Shown here piece by piece: positions 25,401 to 37,785 of a DNA stretch of 64,000 nt; positions within the stretch are counted from its first letter, which is position 1, and each line of letters begins with the position of its first letter. Where the stretch lies: the NCBI RefSeq assembly GCF_900090045.1, contig NC_041782.1, positions 1,831,001-1,895,000 of the forward strand, written 5' to 3'. This DNA comes from Plasmodium malariae (Eukaryota > Apicomplexa > Aconoidasida > Haemosporida > Plasmodiidae). The translations under genes were made by a program, and so were the position numbers. The notes under the pieces are model-generated. The model saw only the letters and a list, made by a program, of their open reading frames with translations, was not told where the DNA came from and searched no databases.

Positions 25401-26698
25401 GCATTATTAATAATTTAGGTGTAGATGATATAGATCAGAAATTAGAGGAGCAATTAATAGATGGAATTTTATATGCATTTCAAGAACAAGCATCAGATGA
25501 TTATTATGTTTTATTAAATTCATTTGATGTGATAGTAAACAAATTAAAGTTAAGAATGAAACCGTACTTACCACAAATAGCTGGTATAATCAGGTGGCGA
25601 TTAAATACACCATTACCTAAAATAAGACAACAGAGTGCTGATCTCATATCAAGAATTGCAAAATTAATAAAAATATGTGGTGAGCAACAAATGTTAGGTC
25701 ATCTAGCTTTATATCTGTATGAATATTTAGGAGAAGAATATCCTGAGGTACTGGGTAATATTATTAGAGCTCTTAAATGTATAGTTGTAGTTTTAGGTGT
25801 TCAGAATATGACGCCACCTATAAAAGATTTACTACCTAGAATAACACCAATTTTAAAAAATAGGCATGAAAAAGTACAAGAAAATGTTATTGACTTGATT
25901 GGTATTATAGCAGATAAGGGAGGTGATTTAGTATCTCCAAAAGAATGGGATCGAATATGCTTTGACCTAATAGAATTGTTAAAATCGAATAAAAAATTAA
26001 TTAGAAGAGCAACTATTCAAACTTTTGGTTATATTGCTAGAACTATAGGACCATTTGAAGTTTTAACAGTTTTATTAAATAATTTAAGAGTTCAAGAAAG
26101 ACAACTAAGAGTATGTACTACAGTTGCAATAGCAATTGTAGCTGATACTTGTTTACCTTATTCTGTCTTAGCTGCATTAATGAATGAATATAGAACTCAA
26201 GATCTTAATGTACAGAATGGAGTATTAAAAGCTTTATCCTTTATGTTTGAATATATAGGTGAAATAGCAAAGGATTATGTATACTCAGTAGTTTCATTAT
26301 TAGAACATGCATTAATGGATAGAGATCTAGTTCACAGACAAATAGCTACATGGGCATGTAAACATTTAGCACTAGGTTGCTTTGGGTTTAATCGTGAAGA
26401 TGCTTTAATACATTTACTAAATTATGTATGGCCTAACATATTTGAAACATCCCCACATCTAATTCAAGCTGTCATAGATTCTATTGATGGATTCAGAGTA
26501 GCTTTAGGACCTGCTATCATTTTTCAATACCTAGTTCAAGGCATTTTTCACCCATCTCGTAAGGTTAGAGAAATTTATTGGAAAATATATAATAATGTTT
26601 ATATAGGACACCAGGATAGTCTTGTTCCCATCTACCCGCCATTTGAAAAGTTAAATGACAGCAATTTCACGCGCGATGAATTGCACTACACGTTGTAG
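22466..26698 (+). CDS. SF3B1: Splicing factor 3B subunit 1 (SF3b155)
   Basis: Single exon, 1410 aa, starting at ATG 22466 ([11 protein letters not shown]); the frame runs further upstream only from a TTG. It is the scaffold of the SF3b complex in U2 snRNP, holding the branch site in the nucleus. The N-terminal half has the expected Trp motifs ([27 protein letters not shown]), which in other species bind U2AF-homology motifs, and many TP dipeptides (TPFILND, TPYIITN, TPYMNNN). The p14-contact region [19 protein letters not shown] lies near 380-420. From about 590 to the end are HEAT repeats nearly collinear with human, including [39 protein letters not shown] and [15 protein letters not shown]. 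The Lys matching human K700 is conserved (about residue 805). Only the N-terminus has Asn-rich and Thr/Ala/Gly inserts. Confidence 0.97.
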   Translation: MGSKRNELDRKDVYRNLNYSNEKLNGGDIKYVKEIDPILNDDYGDSFSNYRSNNKDVNISKLKNEIIQNELLNNDDINDVSLGLVKDKSIKKRENEFQKKKYDYILSPGRADPFSDKSPSPEERTYVDVMQEIHNEGKRNKIIHGKKGSASGTTTNETRKKKLRWGYTEGEHTINKTNGDGVDTSMYYTGIATIASGDAGSNDTGSVTTGTAATGTAATGPTSSDPVTARQKGEGSGLRKESTKSKWDYVEEENSINFGSMPTPAPSKWVDTPFILNDGNIKKKKISRWDKIGEGSAADNTGASDMKTPKIAILDANNINKNRNNISNNNNSSNNNNVLGSTPYIITNNNGTIINTPYMGNHTNMFTPMATGLSSSLQGDSLIKMKIKNEMDVRNRPLTDEDLNELLPSEGYEIVKPPEEYETLRKNKLKAMFKSMAGTPLLLSNNSAAGRSGIISTNQMLSVNNVTVSSSGATDTFPGKNAGLQNDSMSAIGGIVNNLVSTPYESKEKEMVQTPYMNNNMQSTLINTPFYDIPTVNNNQQEEETHYSNIMQNKYFEINNPQVLSELKYIQLKDEDYIYFNKLFQNVNEEELSQDELKERKFMLLLLKIKNGTPSIRRTALRAITEKVKELGPETLFNLILPLMMQNTLEDQERHLLVKVIDRILFKLDDLVRPYVHKILVVIEPLLIDEDYYARVEGREIISNLAKAAGLATMIGIMRPDIDHPDEYVRNTTARAFAVVASALGIPSLILFLKAVCQSKKNWEARHTGIKIVQQIAILMGCAVLPHLKQLVNIIAHGLHDEQQKVRTITALALAALAEAAAPYGIEAFDSVLRPLWKGITEYRGKLLAAFLKAIGLIIPLMDSYHANYYTREVMIILINEFNSPDEEMKKIVLKCVKQCIQTEGIEKDYINQEVVDPFFEKFWVMRNSNDKRNFNLIVETTVEIANKIGGALVISRIVDDLKDPSEQYRKMVMQTIQSIINNLGVDDIDQKLEEQLIDGILYAFQEQASDDYYVLLNSFDVIVNKLKLRMKPYLPQIAGIIRWRLNTPLPKIRQQSADLISRIAKLIKICGEQQMLGHLALYLYEYLGEEYPEVLGNIIRALKCIVVVLGVQNMTPPIKDLLPRITPILKNRHEKVQENVIDLIGIIADKGGDLVSPKEWDRICFDLIELLKSNKKLIRRATIQTFGYIARTIGPFEVLTVLLNNLRVQERQLRVCTTVAIAIVADTCLPYSVLAALMNEYRTQDLNVQNGVLKALSFMFEYIGEIAKDYVYSVVSLLEHALMDRDLVHRQIATWACKHLALGCFGFNREDALIHLLNYVWPNIFETSPHLIQAVIDSIDGFRVALGPAIIFQYLVQGIFHPSRKVREIYWKIYNNVYIGHQDSLVPIYPPFEKLNDSNFTRDELHYTL

Positions 26699-27241
26699 TT
26701 CATGTAGTTAAGGTTTGGAAGAGAGAATGGCAGCTTCTTCCAGTGGGGGCACTCTCAGGTGATGAGCGTTCTTCATCAGGGTGCGCACCCGGAGTTTGGC
26801 ACCTCTAGAGGTTTCCCTTGCGTGTACTTGTGTTCATTTTGTTTTTTAGTCAACATATATACGAGTGTGTTAATATATGCGGATATATGTGAATATACTT
26901 GTATGTATGAATGTACGAATGTGCGAATGCACGTGCATGTATGTGTGTGTGTCGTTTTCGCACGCTCTACTGATAACGAACAAAGGAGCAGTATTTGACA
27001 TACCCCCATTTTTGCTATGCTCGCCATTTTGTAATTAAAAAGAACAGTTCGTTTTTAAGTCAAATTAAAATAAAAGAAATGAGATAAGAAGTAACATACA
27101 TATACAATGGTTTACCCTTTGTAAAACAGCTATTTACTATATCACTTTTTTTTTTTTTTTTTTTTTTTTTTGCCCAATTATTTTTGATGTCAATTAGTAC
27201 TTTTAATTAAAATGTGCATACTATAGGTATCGTTTTGGTTA

Positions 27242-27280
<39 letters not shown>

Positions 27281-27586
27281 TAAAAATAAAAACAGTTTTA
27301 AAGGTTGTGTTGTTTTATAATTTTAAAAAACTTTCTCTTTACATTTATTTTACTTTTTTTCTTTTTTTATTGAACTTCTATTTTATCGCTGTTTCAACGA
27401 AGACAGGTTTTGAGAAGTTATACCTGCATCATATAGTACACTACGACACATGAATATCCTATTTATACTTTTTCCACCTGTACAACGTTTTGTGCATTTT
27501 TTATGTATGTTTATGGGGAACTAATATGAGAAATTATTTATCCATTTATTGTTAATAAAAAAGGTACACTCAAAGAAGCCTCTTTT
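26699..27586. other. Convergent intergenic region
   Basis: Contains the SF3B1 3' flank, two T tracts (27147-27171 and 27246-27275) and AT-rich sequence up to the stop of the small minus-strand gene. No gene seen. Confidence 0.7.
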
Positions 27587-28182
27587 CTAGTCTTGAAATT
27601 CTACTCGGTGTGATTTCAAGTTTTGAAATTTTCCTCGATATTGGTTGTTTCTATTTTTGACTAGCGGAGATAAGCATTTTTTTGGTGGATCGTACCCTTC
27701 AATTTTTAGGGGGGGGATTTTTACCTATGGTAAAAGAGGACAAGTGTAAAACAAAAAAAATGAGAATACACGTTTATCCGCATGGCGTTAAAACTTCAGT
27801 GTGCGTACATTAATACATACATATATATATACATACATATATATATACATACATATATATATATATATATATATTGCCTACATAGACGCATACATATATA
27901 CATATAATATATGTATATGCATAAGCATATGCCATTTCTTGTGTAGTAATTATAAGCATAGCGTTGTGTGTTGAGAGTCCCCTATGGGCATACCTGTCCC
28001 TTGTCCCATATCAGGGTTCCTTTTTTTATAGCCTTTATGTACTTTTTTCGTATGGGTAATCTGTTATAAAATTGTTGTAGAATTGATACAGAATTTAGAT
28101 GACTCTTAAATCTTTTAAGAGATAAGAAATTGGAACAGTAATTCGTTGCTCCGTATATATTATAAAGGTTTATCTTTATCAT
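27587..28182 (-). CDS. Two-exon 108-residue basic protein, unknown function
   Basis: Exon 1 is 28182-27994 (63 codons, ATG start) and exon 2 is 27724-27587; the intron has donor CAG|GTATGC and acceptor CCATAG, phase 0. Exon 1 encodes MIKINLYNIYGATNYC, then FLSLKRFKSHLNSVSI and KKYIKAIKKGTLIWDKGQ. Exon 2 continues VKIPPLKIEGYDPPKK, SPLVKNRNNQYRG and ends SHRVEFQD. The joined protein is strongly basic with a short N-terminal segment that could target mitochondria. The size and charge would suit an organellar ribosomal protein, but I do not recognise the family. The codon pattern is plainly coding in both exons. Exon 2 is shorter than 150 bp, so simple ORF calling misses it. It lies between SF3B1 (+) and another minus-strand gene. 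Confidence 0.75.
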
Positions 28183-28892
28183 ATTTTTTAAAAAATAAAA
28201 TAATAAATCGGAGTTTTCACGGTTCTAATATTTTCTGAGATTTTGAATATTTACGCATAAGGGGAACAAAACTCATTGTATTTTTTTTCATTCCATTACG
28301 TTTAACTTAGTTTAATTTAATTTGGTTTAACCAATTTAACTCAGTTCAATCCAGTTTAACTTGGTTCAATCCAATTTATATATTTTTTTTTTTTTTTTTT
28401 TTATTCTATGTTCAGAAAAAAGTAAAATAGGTACCAATGAAAATTCGAACTTGGATTTCAAAAGTTCAGAAATAATGCATACATTTTGGCTAGCTAGGCA
28501 TTATAGTTTATCATTTTGCGAGTTAAGTTTCTTTTTAATATATCTTTGAAATTAAGAACAATTGTTTTAAGGATACGTAAATATTATATCTTATAAATTT
28601 TAATTAAATTTTGCATGGTCTACATTTGTAAAGGGGAAAAAATGTGTGCATTATGAGCCCTTAACACAAGTATTAAAAAAAAAAAAAAAATCCACGTACA
28701 TAAAATGTACATATGTGCATAAGCACACATTTAGCAGGGAAGAAGTCCATGAAAATCGTTTAATAAACCACAAGATTGATGCACTTGCATGTGTAATTTA
28801 TGGAAATAGTTAAAATGTTTTATTTTTTATTTATTCATAGTGACATTAACGATGAGAATGATAAATATAAGTGTACATAAATAAATATATAA

Positions 28893-28952
<60 letters not shown>

Positions 28953-29548
28953 ACGCCATGCTTAAAGGCAGAAAAAATGTACACATTTAAGAAACCTTAC
29001 GTTGAGGATTACCCAACAGAGGATAAAAAAAAGCAAAGGATTTAAGTTCGAAATGCATGCAAATATTGTAGACATATGCGAATGAAAAGGGGAGCATGAA
29101 ATTTACACAAAAATATTTATACACCTTTAAAGACGCTTTAATGTTTGAGATTTTCTTCTTTCTGAATAGCTTTTAAGTGCAGTTCGTATTTGCTTTTGCA
29201 TGTTTGTATCTTTACGTTCCTACATGTCCCTTCGTGTCCCTTAATGCACTACATTAACATCATCATAACTCCTAGTACGAGTAAATATTGCTTTATTACA
29301 TAGCCTTATAAAAAACCCTACAAGAATGGTAATTCTTCGCTACAATATCTTCATAATCTTTACAAAATTATATATGTCTCTGTTTTCCGCTGCTCTCATA
29401 TCTTACGAGTGAGTATAATTTCGAACAATTTCATGTTGCATTCCTTTATTTTAAAGATCTGTAACCACAAAATAGATAAACTGAAATATTGAAAGTTTTC
29501 ATTTTGTTCCTCCCTTGTAGTGTAGTAAACGTCAAAGAAGTATTTATC
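28183..29548. other. 1.4-kb intergenic between two minus-strand genes
   Basis: Holds TTTAACTTGGTTCAATCCAA-type degenerate repeats (28300-28378), a T tract at 28384-28402 and a long (AT)n tract at 28893-28950. It must contain the promoter of the 108-residue protein. No gene seen. Confidence 0.7.
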
Positions 29549-31747
29549 TCATAATGCGTTTCTTGTTTCCATTCTATGTCCATTCTTATAACTGTTGGCT
29601 CTTAACTTTAATATGTGTAACTTTTTTTCAAGAGCTGTTATTTTTTTTTTATTTAGCATCGCTTCGTTGTACAGCTGTGCGTAGGTTACAGCTATATGTT
29701 TTCTTATTCCATCATCATCATTTAGCTTCGGCTTCCTCAAGTGCTGTATGGGAAAAGGTATGCAGTGTGAGGATTTATATATGTGCATACATACGTACAT
29801 GCATACACGCATATTCACACACATATATATAATACAAAAGTTCATGCTATTTCACTTTCCATTATGAGGCATTTTTACGCAGTACAAAATTTGGCTGCAT
29901 TTTATGCTTCTTAATAGGCTTTTACGCGAGAATATGATAATTAGTAACAATTCGTAAATTTATTTTTTTAATTTTTCTTTCCTTTATTATCTTTTCTTAT
30001 TTTGCTTTCCTTTATTTTGCTTTCCTTTATTTTGCTTTCCTTTATTTTGCTTTCCTTTATTTTGCTTTCCTTTATTTTGTTTTCTTATTTTGTTTTCCTT
30101 TATTTTGTTTTCCTTTATTTTGTTTCCTTTTTTTGTTTCCTATTTTTCTTTTCCTTTCATTTTGTCTCACCACTGGGACAAGGTCATGAATCCAAAATCG
30201 ATTATCAGGATTTTCATATTTACTATTGAATTTGGATATCAAGGTCTGAGCTTTAAAATTTGCATCCGCGCATTTGTTCTTTAGACTAGTCAACAGTTCA
30301 GCAATTTGACCCACATGGTCATATGCATTTTCGGAAGCATTTACTTTTTTTAATTTTGTTTCTTCTTCTTTTTCTGCTTCCTCTTCTAATTTTGCTTCTT
30401 TATTTGTAAGATTGTTCATGTGAAAATGATGAGGTGTACTCCATTTCGAGTTGTGTGCATCCCCACTATAGTAATAATCAACAGGTGTATTTTGATATGA
30501 AAATGAATTAGGATTATTTAACTCATCATTGTAATGTATGAAAGGAAGTCTTTTTGACACTTGCTCTTTTTTGTAAAAATATTTAACATTAACTGAGTCA
30601 GAAATATTTTTATCACCATATTTTAAAATGCTTATTCTGTCCTCTATATCATAATGGTCCAAAGAGTAAATATTTGAATAATAAGACAATAGCCCAGTTT
30701 TTATATCATCAATATTAACTTTTATTTCTCCTATTCGCGGGGGTTGTAGAGGTAGTTTTTGTTTGGAGCTATGTTTTTCTTCTTTACTAACAGTTATATT
30801 CTTATGTTTTAAATTTTCTTTATTTATAAACGCATTACATTCATAACTGGTATTATAACATGAAGGTTTGTTAGCGTTTTGTGTACTATTACTGTTACTA
30901 TTATTCAAATCATAATCTTCATGAATATCATTATCATACATTTTTGAATATTCCCTTTGTACGGAATAAGCGCTTTTTGTCTGTGGTGGTGATACTGGGA
31001 CGAAATTTTTAACATCAACATTGAATAGTTCTCTTTGCATTTCTTTCATATTTTGAGAACTTTTTAATACATTCCTTAACATATCATTTTGGAAAATTAA
31101 TTCGTTCTGCATTGTTAATGTGTTTTTATAATTTTTTTCCTTTTGATTTTGGCATTCAGAATTGTGCTCTATGTTATATAAACATTCGTAGGGAAACGTC
31201 TTTTCCCTTATACATCCAACAATTTCAGTGTTGTAAAACTCATGGGTTTCATAATCTGGATCATAATCATTTTCATATGTGTTATCATAAATTGTATGGT
31301 CATTTGTTTCAAAATTTTCGAAATTTTCTGAACTATTCATGTAACTTTTGTCATTTTCCGTACTAGGAAGCTTATATGCTGATTTTGCGAATTTGGCTAA
31401 TTTGTTAAAGTTATTTTTATGCAGAAAAGTGCTGTCTGTTGTAGCTCCTTTCCATTCTGAATTATTGCTTTCGCTATCCGATACCTATTAAGAACAGAAC
31501 AGTAACTTATATTTTTCTTCACAACAACGTTACACAAGGGTATATACGCTCACATGGCATAATATATATAATATGTATGTAATATTTTTTTTTTCAGGCT
31601 CTTATAAATAAATGAAAAAATGTATGAGCTCATGTAAAAGTGTGAGTAATCATATACATGTTTTTTATAAATTATCAGGGTTAATTATGAACGTGTATAA
31701 TATTATGAACGGTAAGGTAGAAATTTTGTAGTTTTACATATGTCAGT

Positions 31748-31807
<60 letters not shown>

Positions 31808-32055
31808 AGTCTATAAATGCACATGCACAAGCAAGGGAAAGAAATTATGTAAATAATTAGGAAAATAATTTTTAAGTATATTTAGCAATGTTTTCATAAC
31901 ATGAGGCATATTAATTAAAATGCCTGTTGTGCATATTTTGCATCCAAACAAAATATCATAAAGTGTTTCCATCCCTTTCATTTGTGAGATTATATAATAT
32001 ATAACAGAACAAAATTTGTTATAATGTAAATAATTGTGAATATATTTACTTCCAT
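29549..32055 (-). CDS. Conserved-type Plasmodium protein with C-terminal coiled coil, unknown function
   Basis: The main exon is 31484-30171 (438 codons) and the terminal exon 29743-29549 (64 codons plus stop), with donor GTG|GTGAGA and acceptor CCCATACAG, phase 0. The main exon begins at acceptor TTCTTAATAG| with VSDSESNNSEWKG; an in-frame stop precedes it, so a 5' exon is needed unless translation starts at the internal ATG 31340. My candidate first exon is ATGGAA at 32055-32050 (donor GTAAAT), giving MEVSDSES and 504 aa in total; this micro-exon is a guess. The protein is N/D/E/Y-rich with a better ordered block (GEIKVNIDDIKTGLLSYYS and EDRISILKYGDKNIS), then AELLTSLKNKC and NRFWIHDLVPV. 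The terminal exon is a charged helix, MLNKKKITALEKKLHILKLR, probably a coiled coil. I do not recognise the family. Confidence 0.7.
29744..30170 (-). other. Last intron of the coiled-coil protein gene, with 15-bp repeat
   Basis: A 427-bp intron. From about 29995 to 30125 on the plus strand it is TTTGCTTTCCTTTAT repeated about eight times, drifting to TTTGTTTTCCTTTAT. If retained, the minus strand reads a Lys/Gln/Asn-rich tail ending at 30072. Confidence 0.8.
31751..31806 (+). repeat. 56-base uninterrupted poly(A) run
   Basis: The longest homopolymer in the window, located in the proposed first intron (or 5' flank) of the coiled-coil protein gene. Its exact length in an assembly is uncertain. 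Confidence 0.9.
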
Positions 32056-33896
32056 GATCCTAGTTAGAATGATTAAAACATTTGGCTATTGAAAAGACAT
32101 ATATATTATTTCGCTTATTTTTGTCATAAAATAGTACTGCTTACTAATTCATTTTATACAGCTCCCTAAGGAAGGAAAAAAAAAAAAAAAATAAATAAAA
32201 TAAAAGGGCTCCACATTCTTTGAAAGGGGTAATACAATTACCACATTTTGACAGAGGTGTAAAACATTGGAGATTCCGATTTACACAAAAATAACTATTT
32301 TTCCAAACAAGTGCATATGAACAAATACATATACATATATATATAATTATATATTAAAGTAAGTATTTTTTCGACAGGATTACTAAAAATATGTGAGTAC
32401 ATGTTAGATGCCGGAAAGAAGCTGAAGCTTATTTTTTTTTTTTTTTTTTGTTCCAGTTTGCCTAAAAAGGAAGTTGACTACATTCGCTAGCTTTTTATTT
32501 AAAGCTTAAGCGTAAATGTAATAAATTTGATTACAAAAAGTTTTTACCTTGTCTATAAAGAAGGAAATCTCTTAATTCATTTTCGAAATTGGTTTATAAT
32601 GTTCTGAAAATTATTACGTTGCAAATTATCAATTTTACACTTTTTCAACAACTGTGATATATAGAAATATAGTGGTTATGAAAAGAAAAAAAAAAAAAAA
32701 TATATGAATGTAAAATAATTATTGTGAGTAAATAATTACATGAACATGCAAGGAGAAAAAAAAAAAAAAAAAATGTTCTCACTTCACACACAATATAAAA
32801 GTTAAAAAAGAAAATATACATATATATATGTACACGTAAATGTAAATGTATACGCAAATGTATATGCGAATATATGTGCAAATGTATATGCGAATGTATA
32901 GGCAAATGTAACTGCAAATACAAAAAGTTTAATGTTAAATTTATTTTCAATTAAGAATTGTTCTATGTACAAAATCATTAGGTATAAATTGTCGCAGTTT
33001 TTTCATAATTTTTACATAATTACACAATTTTTGCTAACAAAAAATGCAGATGTATTTAAACTTGCGCGGGAAGCAAAGAGAAATTAATTTTTGTATAAAA
33101 TGAATTTAAAACTATGTTTTTTTACTTACTATAGTAAGTGCAAAGAATGAAAAAAATTATTCTATATTTTAAGACATGGTTGTTCAACAGTAAGAAGTAC
33201 AAAATGGCGCTTCCAAATATGTCAGTAAATTATGTTATTTTACTGCGCTTTTTGGAGGTTACACTGTTTTAAATTTTTACATCCTTCGACTGATAGAAGT
33301 AGATTTTTTTTTTTTTTTTCTATATATATATATATATATGTTTATAATATATGCACAAATTTGAATTAATAAATTTTAATATATATAATAAGGTTGTAAA
33401 AAAAGGGTAAAAAAAAATTTAATTAAACTTAAAATTATTTAATGAAATTGTATCAATTGATAAATAAAAAAAAAAAATACCCGCGTAAATGGTTAAGGAT
33501 TACATTTGTAAAGCATTACTGCAATTTGTAATTAAAACAAAATGGGGGGCAATGGGGTTTCTTTAAAAAAAAAAAAAAAAAAAGGAAGAAAAATGGGAAG
33601 AAAAATGGAGAGAAAAATGGGAAGAAAAATGGAAAGAAAAATGGAAAGAAAAATGGAAAGAAAAATGGAAAGAAAAATGGGAAGAAAAATGGGAAGAAAA
33701 AATGGATGAACGCATAAGCAAAATGGAATAAAAAGGAGGATAAATAAATAATTAAAAAAATAATACTGCACATTTACAACTACGAAGAATTAAAGACGCA
33801 TAAAAATGAAAAAGGAAGATGAGAGCTGTGCAGAGGTACAAACACGCTAGGAAGGGGTATAAAACACATGTGCGCTCATTGGCAGATGTCGGGAAG
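32056..33896. other. 1.8-kb intergenic between minus-strand genes
   Basis: Contains GCGAATGTATATG-type degenerate repeats (32835-32920), poly(A)/(T) runs, and a 12-bp repeat (33575-33715) near the PRP19 3' end. No exon recognised. Confidence 0.7.
33575..33715 (+). repeat. 12-bp tandem repeat GGAAGAAAAAT[G]
   Basis: About 11 copies of AAAAATGGAAAG/AAAAATGGGAAG, just downstream of the PRP19 stop codon. It gives false Phe/Pro-rich reading frames on the minus strand. Confidence 0.9.
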
Positions 33897-35393
33897 CTAA
33901 CTCCATAACTTCACTGTCTTGTCCATAGAACTAGACAACAAATAGGAAGTTCTGCTGCCAAAGCAAGTTTTGGTAACAGTATCAGTATGCGACGAAAGAG
34001 TGTTAACTAGCGTAACTTGGTTCTTTGTATGAAAGTTATATATATGTATGTCATTTCCCAGGGCAACTGATAAATATTTTCCAGAATAATCAAAAGTGAT
34101 AAAATTTGGTGTTTGTTCTAATTCTAATGTTTGAAAACTAAGAGCTTTTCGGAGATCCCACAATTTAATTGTATTATCTTTAGAACAAGATGCTAAGTAA
34201 TAACCATTTTCGCTAAAGGAGATACAGTCTACTGCTTTTGTATGTCCTGTAAGTGAAGCTTTATATTCTTGACTTTTAATATCATATATATGTATATTTG
34301 AATCTTCCGATGCAATTCCTAGCATCATACCATCAGGATGAATAGATAAATTTTTAAAAGGAGAAGGATTATTTTTACAAGTTTTTATCGTTTTAGCTGT
34401 TTCTAAATCATGTAAAATCCATACATTATCTTTAGAAGCACTTATAAATAGATTTTCTAGTGGATGTAAAGATAATGATGTTATATGATCTTTATGTTTT
34501 GTAATTACATGAGCAGTTACATATTCATTGGTATCCGAATCACCTTTCCATATTCGAACCGTTTTATCATTTGATCCAGATATACAAACAAAATTAGACG
34601 GATGAGATATTAGTGCATTAACTTTTTTTAAATGTCCTTGTAATTTTGAAATAATTTTATTATCAGATAGAGAAACATAATATATATTTCCATCTTTACC
34701 TCCTGAGAAGAAATTATGATTAATATGATCATGGTTATAATTATATTTATATTTATTTATATCTAATGCTAAGGAAGTAACTCCAGGTACAACTGAAGAA
34801 TGAATATCAAACTCATTTGTATTTGTAAATTCTTTCCACTTATCTACAGAACATACATTTTCAATTTTTCTTTTCTTTCTATTCATTAATAAATCTTTTG
34901 CAATATTTTGCATCTCGTTTAGTAGTTCATCCGTTATTCCAATCTCAAATTCATTTATATCATTTCCACTTTTTAATTGAAAAATTTGATTCCTTAAATT
35001 AGTAATCTCTTCTTTATAACTATCTTTTTCTTTTAATAATTTTGCAATTACTCTTGTAGCTGCATCATATTGATAAAGACTATGACTTAGTTGATTTCTA
35101 ATATCATTTACATGCGTTCTTAAGCTAAACATCTCCGATATTATGGAGTCCCATTCGGTTTGAAACATGGACAAAAGTCCAGGAATACTACTAGCACTTA
35201 TAGGTCTAGGTTTAACAATTTTTTCATTTTTTAAAGGATACAAATCCTGTAAAGTTAATATTTCCCCACTTACTGGACATATCCCATAGTTTATTATATG
35301 TTTCTCTATTAGTCGTTTTTCAAAAATATAGCCTGTTTTGCTCACAACTGGCTCTTCGGGCGTCTGTCCGCTAATCGTGCACAGAATCGACAT
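33897..35393 (-). CDS. PRP19: Pre-mRNA-processing factor 19 (U-box E3 ligase of the NineTeen complex)
   Basis: Single exon, 498 aa, close to the human length of about 504. The N-terminal U-box (about 1-70) reads MSILCTISGQTPEEPVV, then GYIFEKRLIEKHI and CPVSGEILTLQDL, matching the Prp19 U-box, which lacks RING zinc ligands. A linker with KPRPISASSIPGLLSMFQ precedes the tetramerising coiled coil (about 85-145, QLSHSLYQYDAATRVIAKLL). The C-terminal half (about 200-498) is a WD40 propeller with recognisable blades: GHLKKVNALISHP, SGSNDKTVRIW, GHTKAVDCISF, CSKDNTIKLWDLRK and SSSMDKTVKLWS at the very end. Prp19 is a nuclear scaffold and ubiquitin ligase needed for spliceosome activation, the same machinery as SF3B1 about 7 kb away. 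The identification is firm; active-complex membership is from family knowledge. Confidence 0.96.
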   Translation of the reverse strand: MSILCTISGQTPEEPVVSKTGYIFEKRLIEKHIINYGICPVSGEILTLQDLYPLKNEKIVKPRPISASSIPGLLSMFQTEWDSIISEMFSLRTHVNDIRNQLSHSLYQYDAATRVIAKLLKEKDSYKEEITNLRNQIFQLKSGNDINEFEIGITDELLNEMQNIAKDLLMNRKKRKIENVCSVDKWKEFTNTNEFDIHSSVVPGVTSLALDINKYKYNYNHDHINHNFFSGGKDGNIYYVSLSDNKIISKLQGHLKKVNALISHPSNFVCISGSNDKTVRIWKGDSDTNEYVTAHVITKHKDHITSLSLHPLENLFISASKDNVWILHDLETAKTIKTCKNNPSPFKNLSIHPDGMMLGIASEDSNIHIYDIKSQEYKASLTGHTKAVDCISFSENGYYLASCSKDNTIKLWDLRKALSFQTLELEQTPNFITFDYSGKYLSVALGNDIHIYNFHTKNQVTLVNTLSSHTDTVTKTCFGSRTSYLLSSSMDKTVKLWS

Positions 35394-35903
35394 TCTGCTG
35401 AGCGATAATTCTCTTTTCAGCAGCAGTTACTCCGGCAGCGATTCACTGCTGTGGTAGTCTTACCCTCTGCTTGTGTTGCTTGCACCTCTTTTACCAAGTG
35501 TACTTCTTACTCCGCTTTTATCCTATTTCGTATACCCCACTTCTTACATTTCCTACATGCTATAGTTGGCGATAAAGTGCCTCCTTTTTTTCCTTCTTCT
35601 AAATGTGCTATTTAGTTTACTATCTCCCAACTTATTAATGACCTAACCGTTTTGTTTCACAAGATTATGATACTTAATCGGGACAAGAATAAGCAGTTTA
35701 TATGTTTTGACAAATATTTTTACGCCTCCTCTCTTTTGATTTTTTTTTGACGCGCTTGTTTTCTTTTTATATTTGAACGATTGAGGAAACTTAAATTTGG
35801 AAAAAAAAAAAAAAAGAAAAAAAAAGTAATACTTCAAATATATATATTTTAATTTGTTATCTTTTCACAAATGCGGGAAGTTTATCACATTTTTTACATT
35901 AAA

Positions 35904-35939
<36 letters not shown>

Positions 35940-36765
35940 CTGCCTCTTCGAAAAGTCATATAAATATAAAAACATATGCTGTTGCAAGTAGTTGAATTTA
36001 TGAAGCTTTATTAAACTGGTAAGGGGAGCTAAAATTCAAAAATATAAAATAAAAATGACAAGAAAAAGAAAAATAAGATCTATGGCTATATTCCTAATTT
36101 CGTCATTTTATATTTCATTTTACTTCACAAAAATCTGATGCTTTACGTTGTTTTTTTTATTTTTTTATTTTTTTATTTTTTCTAAATAAAAAGGCTGATA
36201 GAGTGCTATGCATATTTGCGTAATTTTTCACTCGTACCGATTCACTTCATGGTTAGGAAGTACAAATATGTAAAATTGTAAAAGCCGTAGGAAAGCCTGA
36301 ATATTCGTGCCCATATGGATGTAATAAATGCGAACGTGCGAAAATGTGAAAAAATAGAATTATAAAAAAAAAAAAAATAATATACCTATCTTTGTTATAA
36401 TTCTATATAAAAATGTATTATCTATTAGCATACATATATATATATATATATCCATATATTCGACTTACATAACAAAAAAGAATTTTTTTTTTTTTCCCCT
36501 CTCATTTTTTTTGTATACCTTATAGAATTTAATATCACATATGTGCATAAATGTATACATATGTATGTATATATATATTACATATTAGCCGGTTTAGAAC
36601 ATATATTTAGCTCTTTTCCACCATGAAAAACGTACTCTTATACTTAATGAAGCGTTTTAGCAGGTTTACATATTCCTTCTCGTTATATCAAAGAGGAGTT
36701 CTTAAATATACTTCGCTTTATTACTTAGAAGGAAAGTGATGTAAAATGAAAAAAAACAAATAAAC

Positions 36766-36865
36766 AGACTAACAGACTAACAGACTAACAGACTAACAGA
36801 CTAACAGACTAACAGACAAGCAGACAAACAGACATACAGACATACAGACTAACAGACAAGCAGAC
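36766..36865 (+). repeat. 8-bp tandem repeat ACAGACTA, with ACAGACAA/ACAGACAT variants
   Basis: About 12 units; the first seven are identical, and the later ones vary at the last two bases. Confidence 0.9.
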
Positions 36866-37416
36866 AAACAAATAAATATAATTGAACAGAATAAAGAGGC
36901 AAATTAAAAAACATTTCCAGAAATTGCAAGTTTGCGCAGAATCGAATTATTTATAACTGAACTACTTTTTATGATGCCGCGCAATTACTGCTGCTTTTGT
37001 TTGAAGCTTGGCTATACGTTGTTACGTTAAAAAGTTCATCAAAGGAGTAGTAGTACTTAGTCCAGGAATGCCGAACAATTGAATAAGTGACGTACAACAT
37101 TAGGTTGAATTAAAAAATGTAGGTATATATATATATATATATACATATATACATATACACATATACATATGCATGTACATATATACATATAATTTCATGT
37201 GTACATTAGCGCACTAGAGTGTTTCAGACACGTTCAGACAAGACGGAAGCCTTTTTGTTACAGCTAAAATCGAAACATCGTTATTAATATAATATCAGTC
37301 TATAATTTTTTTTTTTTTTTTTTTTTTGCAGTGTATTAAAATGTGATTACAAGCTATTTTATCTTATGCATCACACAAAGTTTTCCATTTTAAATGATAA
37401 AAAAAAAATATATATA

Positions 37417-37575
37417 TTATTTATGTATATATATATTTTTTATGTATATATATATTTTTTATGTATATATATATTTTTTATGTATATATATTTTTTTTAT
37501 GTATATATATTTTTTTTATGTATATATATTTTTTTTATGTATATATATTTTTTTTATGTATATATATATATATAT
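37417..37575 (+). repeat. About 21-bp repeat of TATATATA plus T-run plus TATG
   Basis: Eight units of TATGTATATATATTTTTTT type with T-run length varying. It produces Tyr/Ile/Phe repeat ORFs that I reject as genes. Confidence 0.88.
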
Positions 37576-37785
37576 ATATATAAATGCTGCTAAATCGCGC
37601 TAATTACAATGTTCGTATTTTTTTAGATCCATTAAGGGAAAAATCTTAAAATAAAATAAAATAAGAATATGTTGCCCTATTGAGTCATAATACATTCAAC
37701 TTTTTCAATATGTATAAATACATACATATGGTACATACATTATATATCTTTTTCCCCCCTCCCCATCCCTTAAAAAAAGGTGTTG

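Larger units (their letters stand above)
35394..37785. other. 2.4-kb intergenic between PRP19 and the AHSA1 gene
   Basis: PRP19 5' flank. It holds a T tract at 35911-35939, an 8-bp ACAGACTA repeat (36766-36865), (AT)n tracts, and a TATATATTTTTTTTATGTA-type repeat (37417-37575). No gene seen. Confidence 0.7.
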
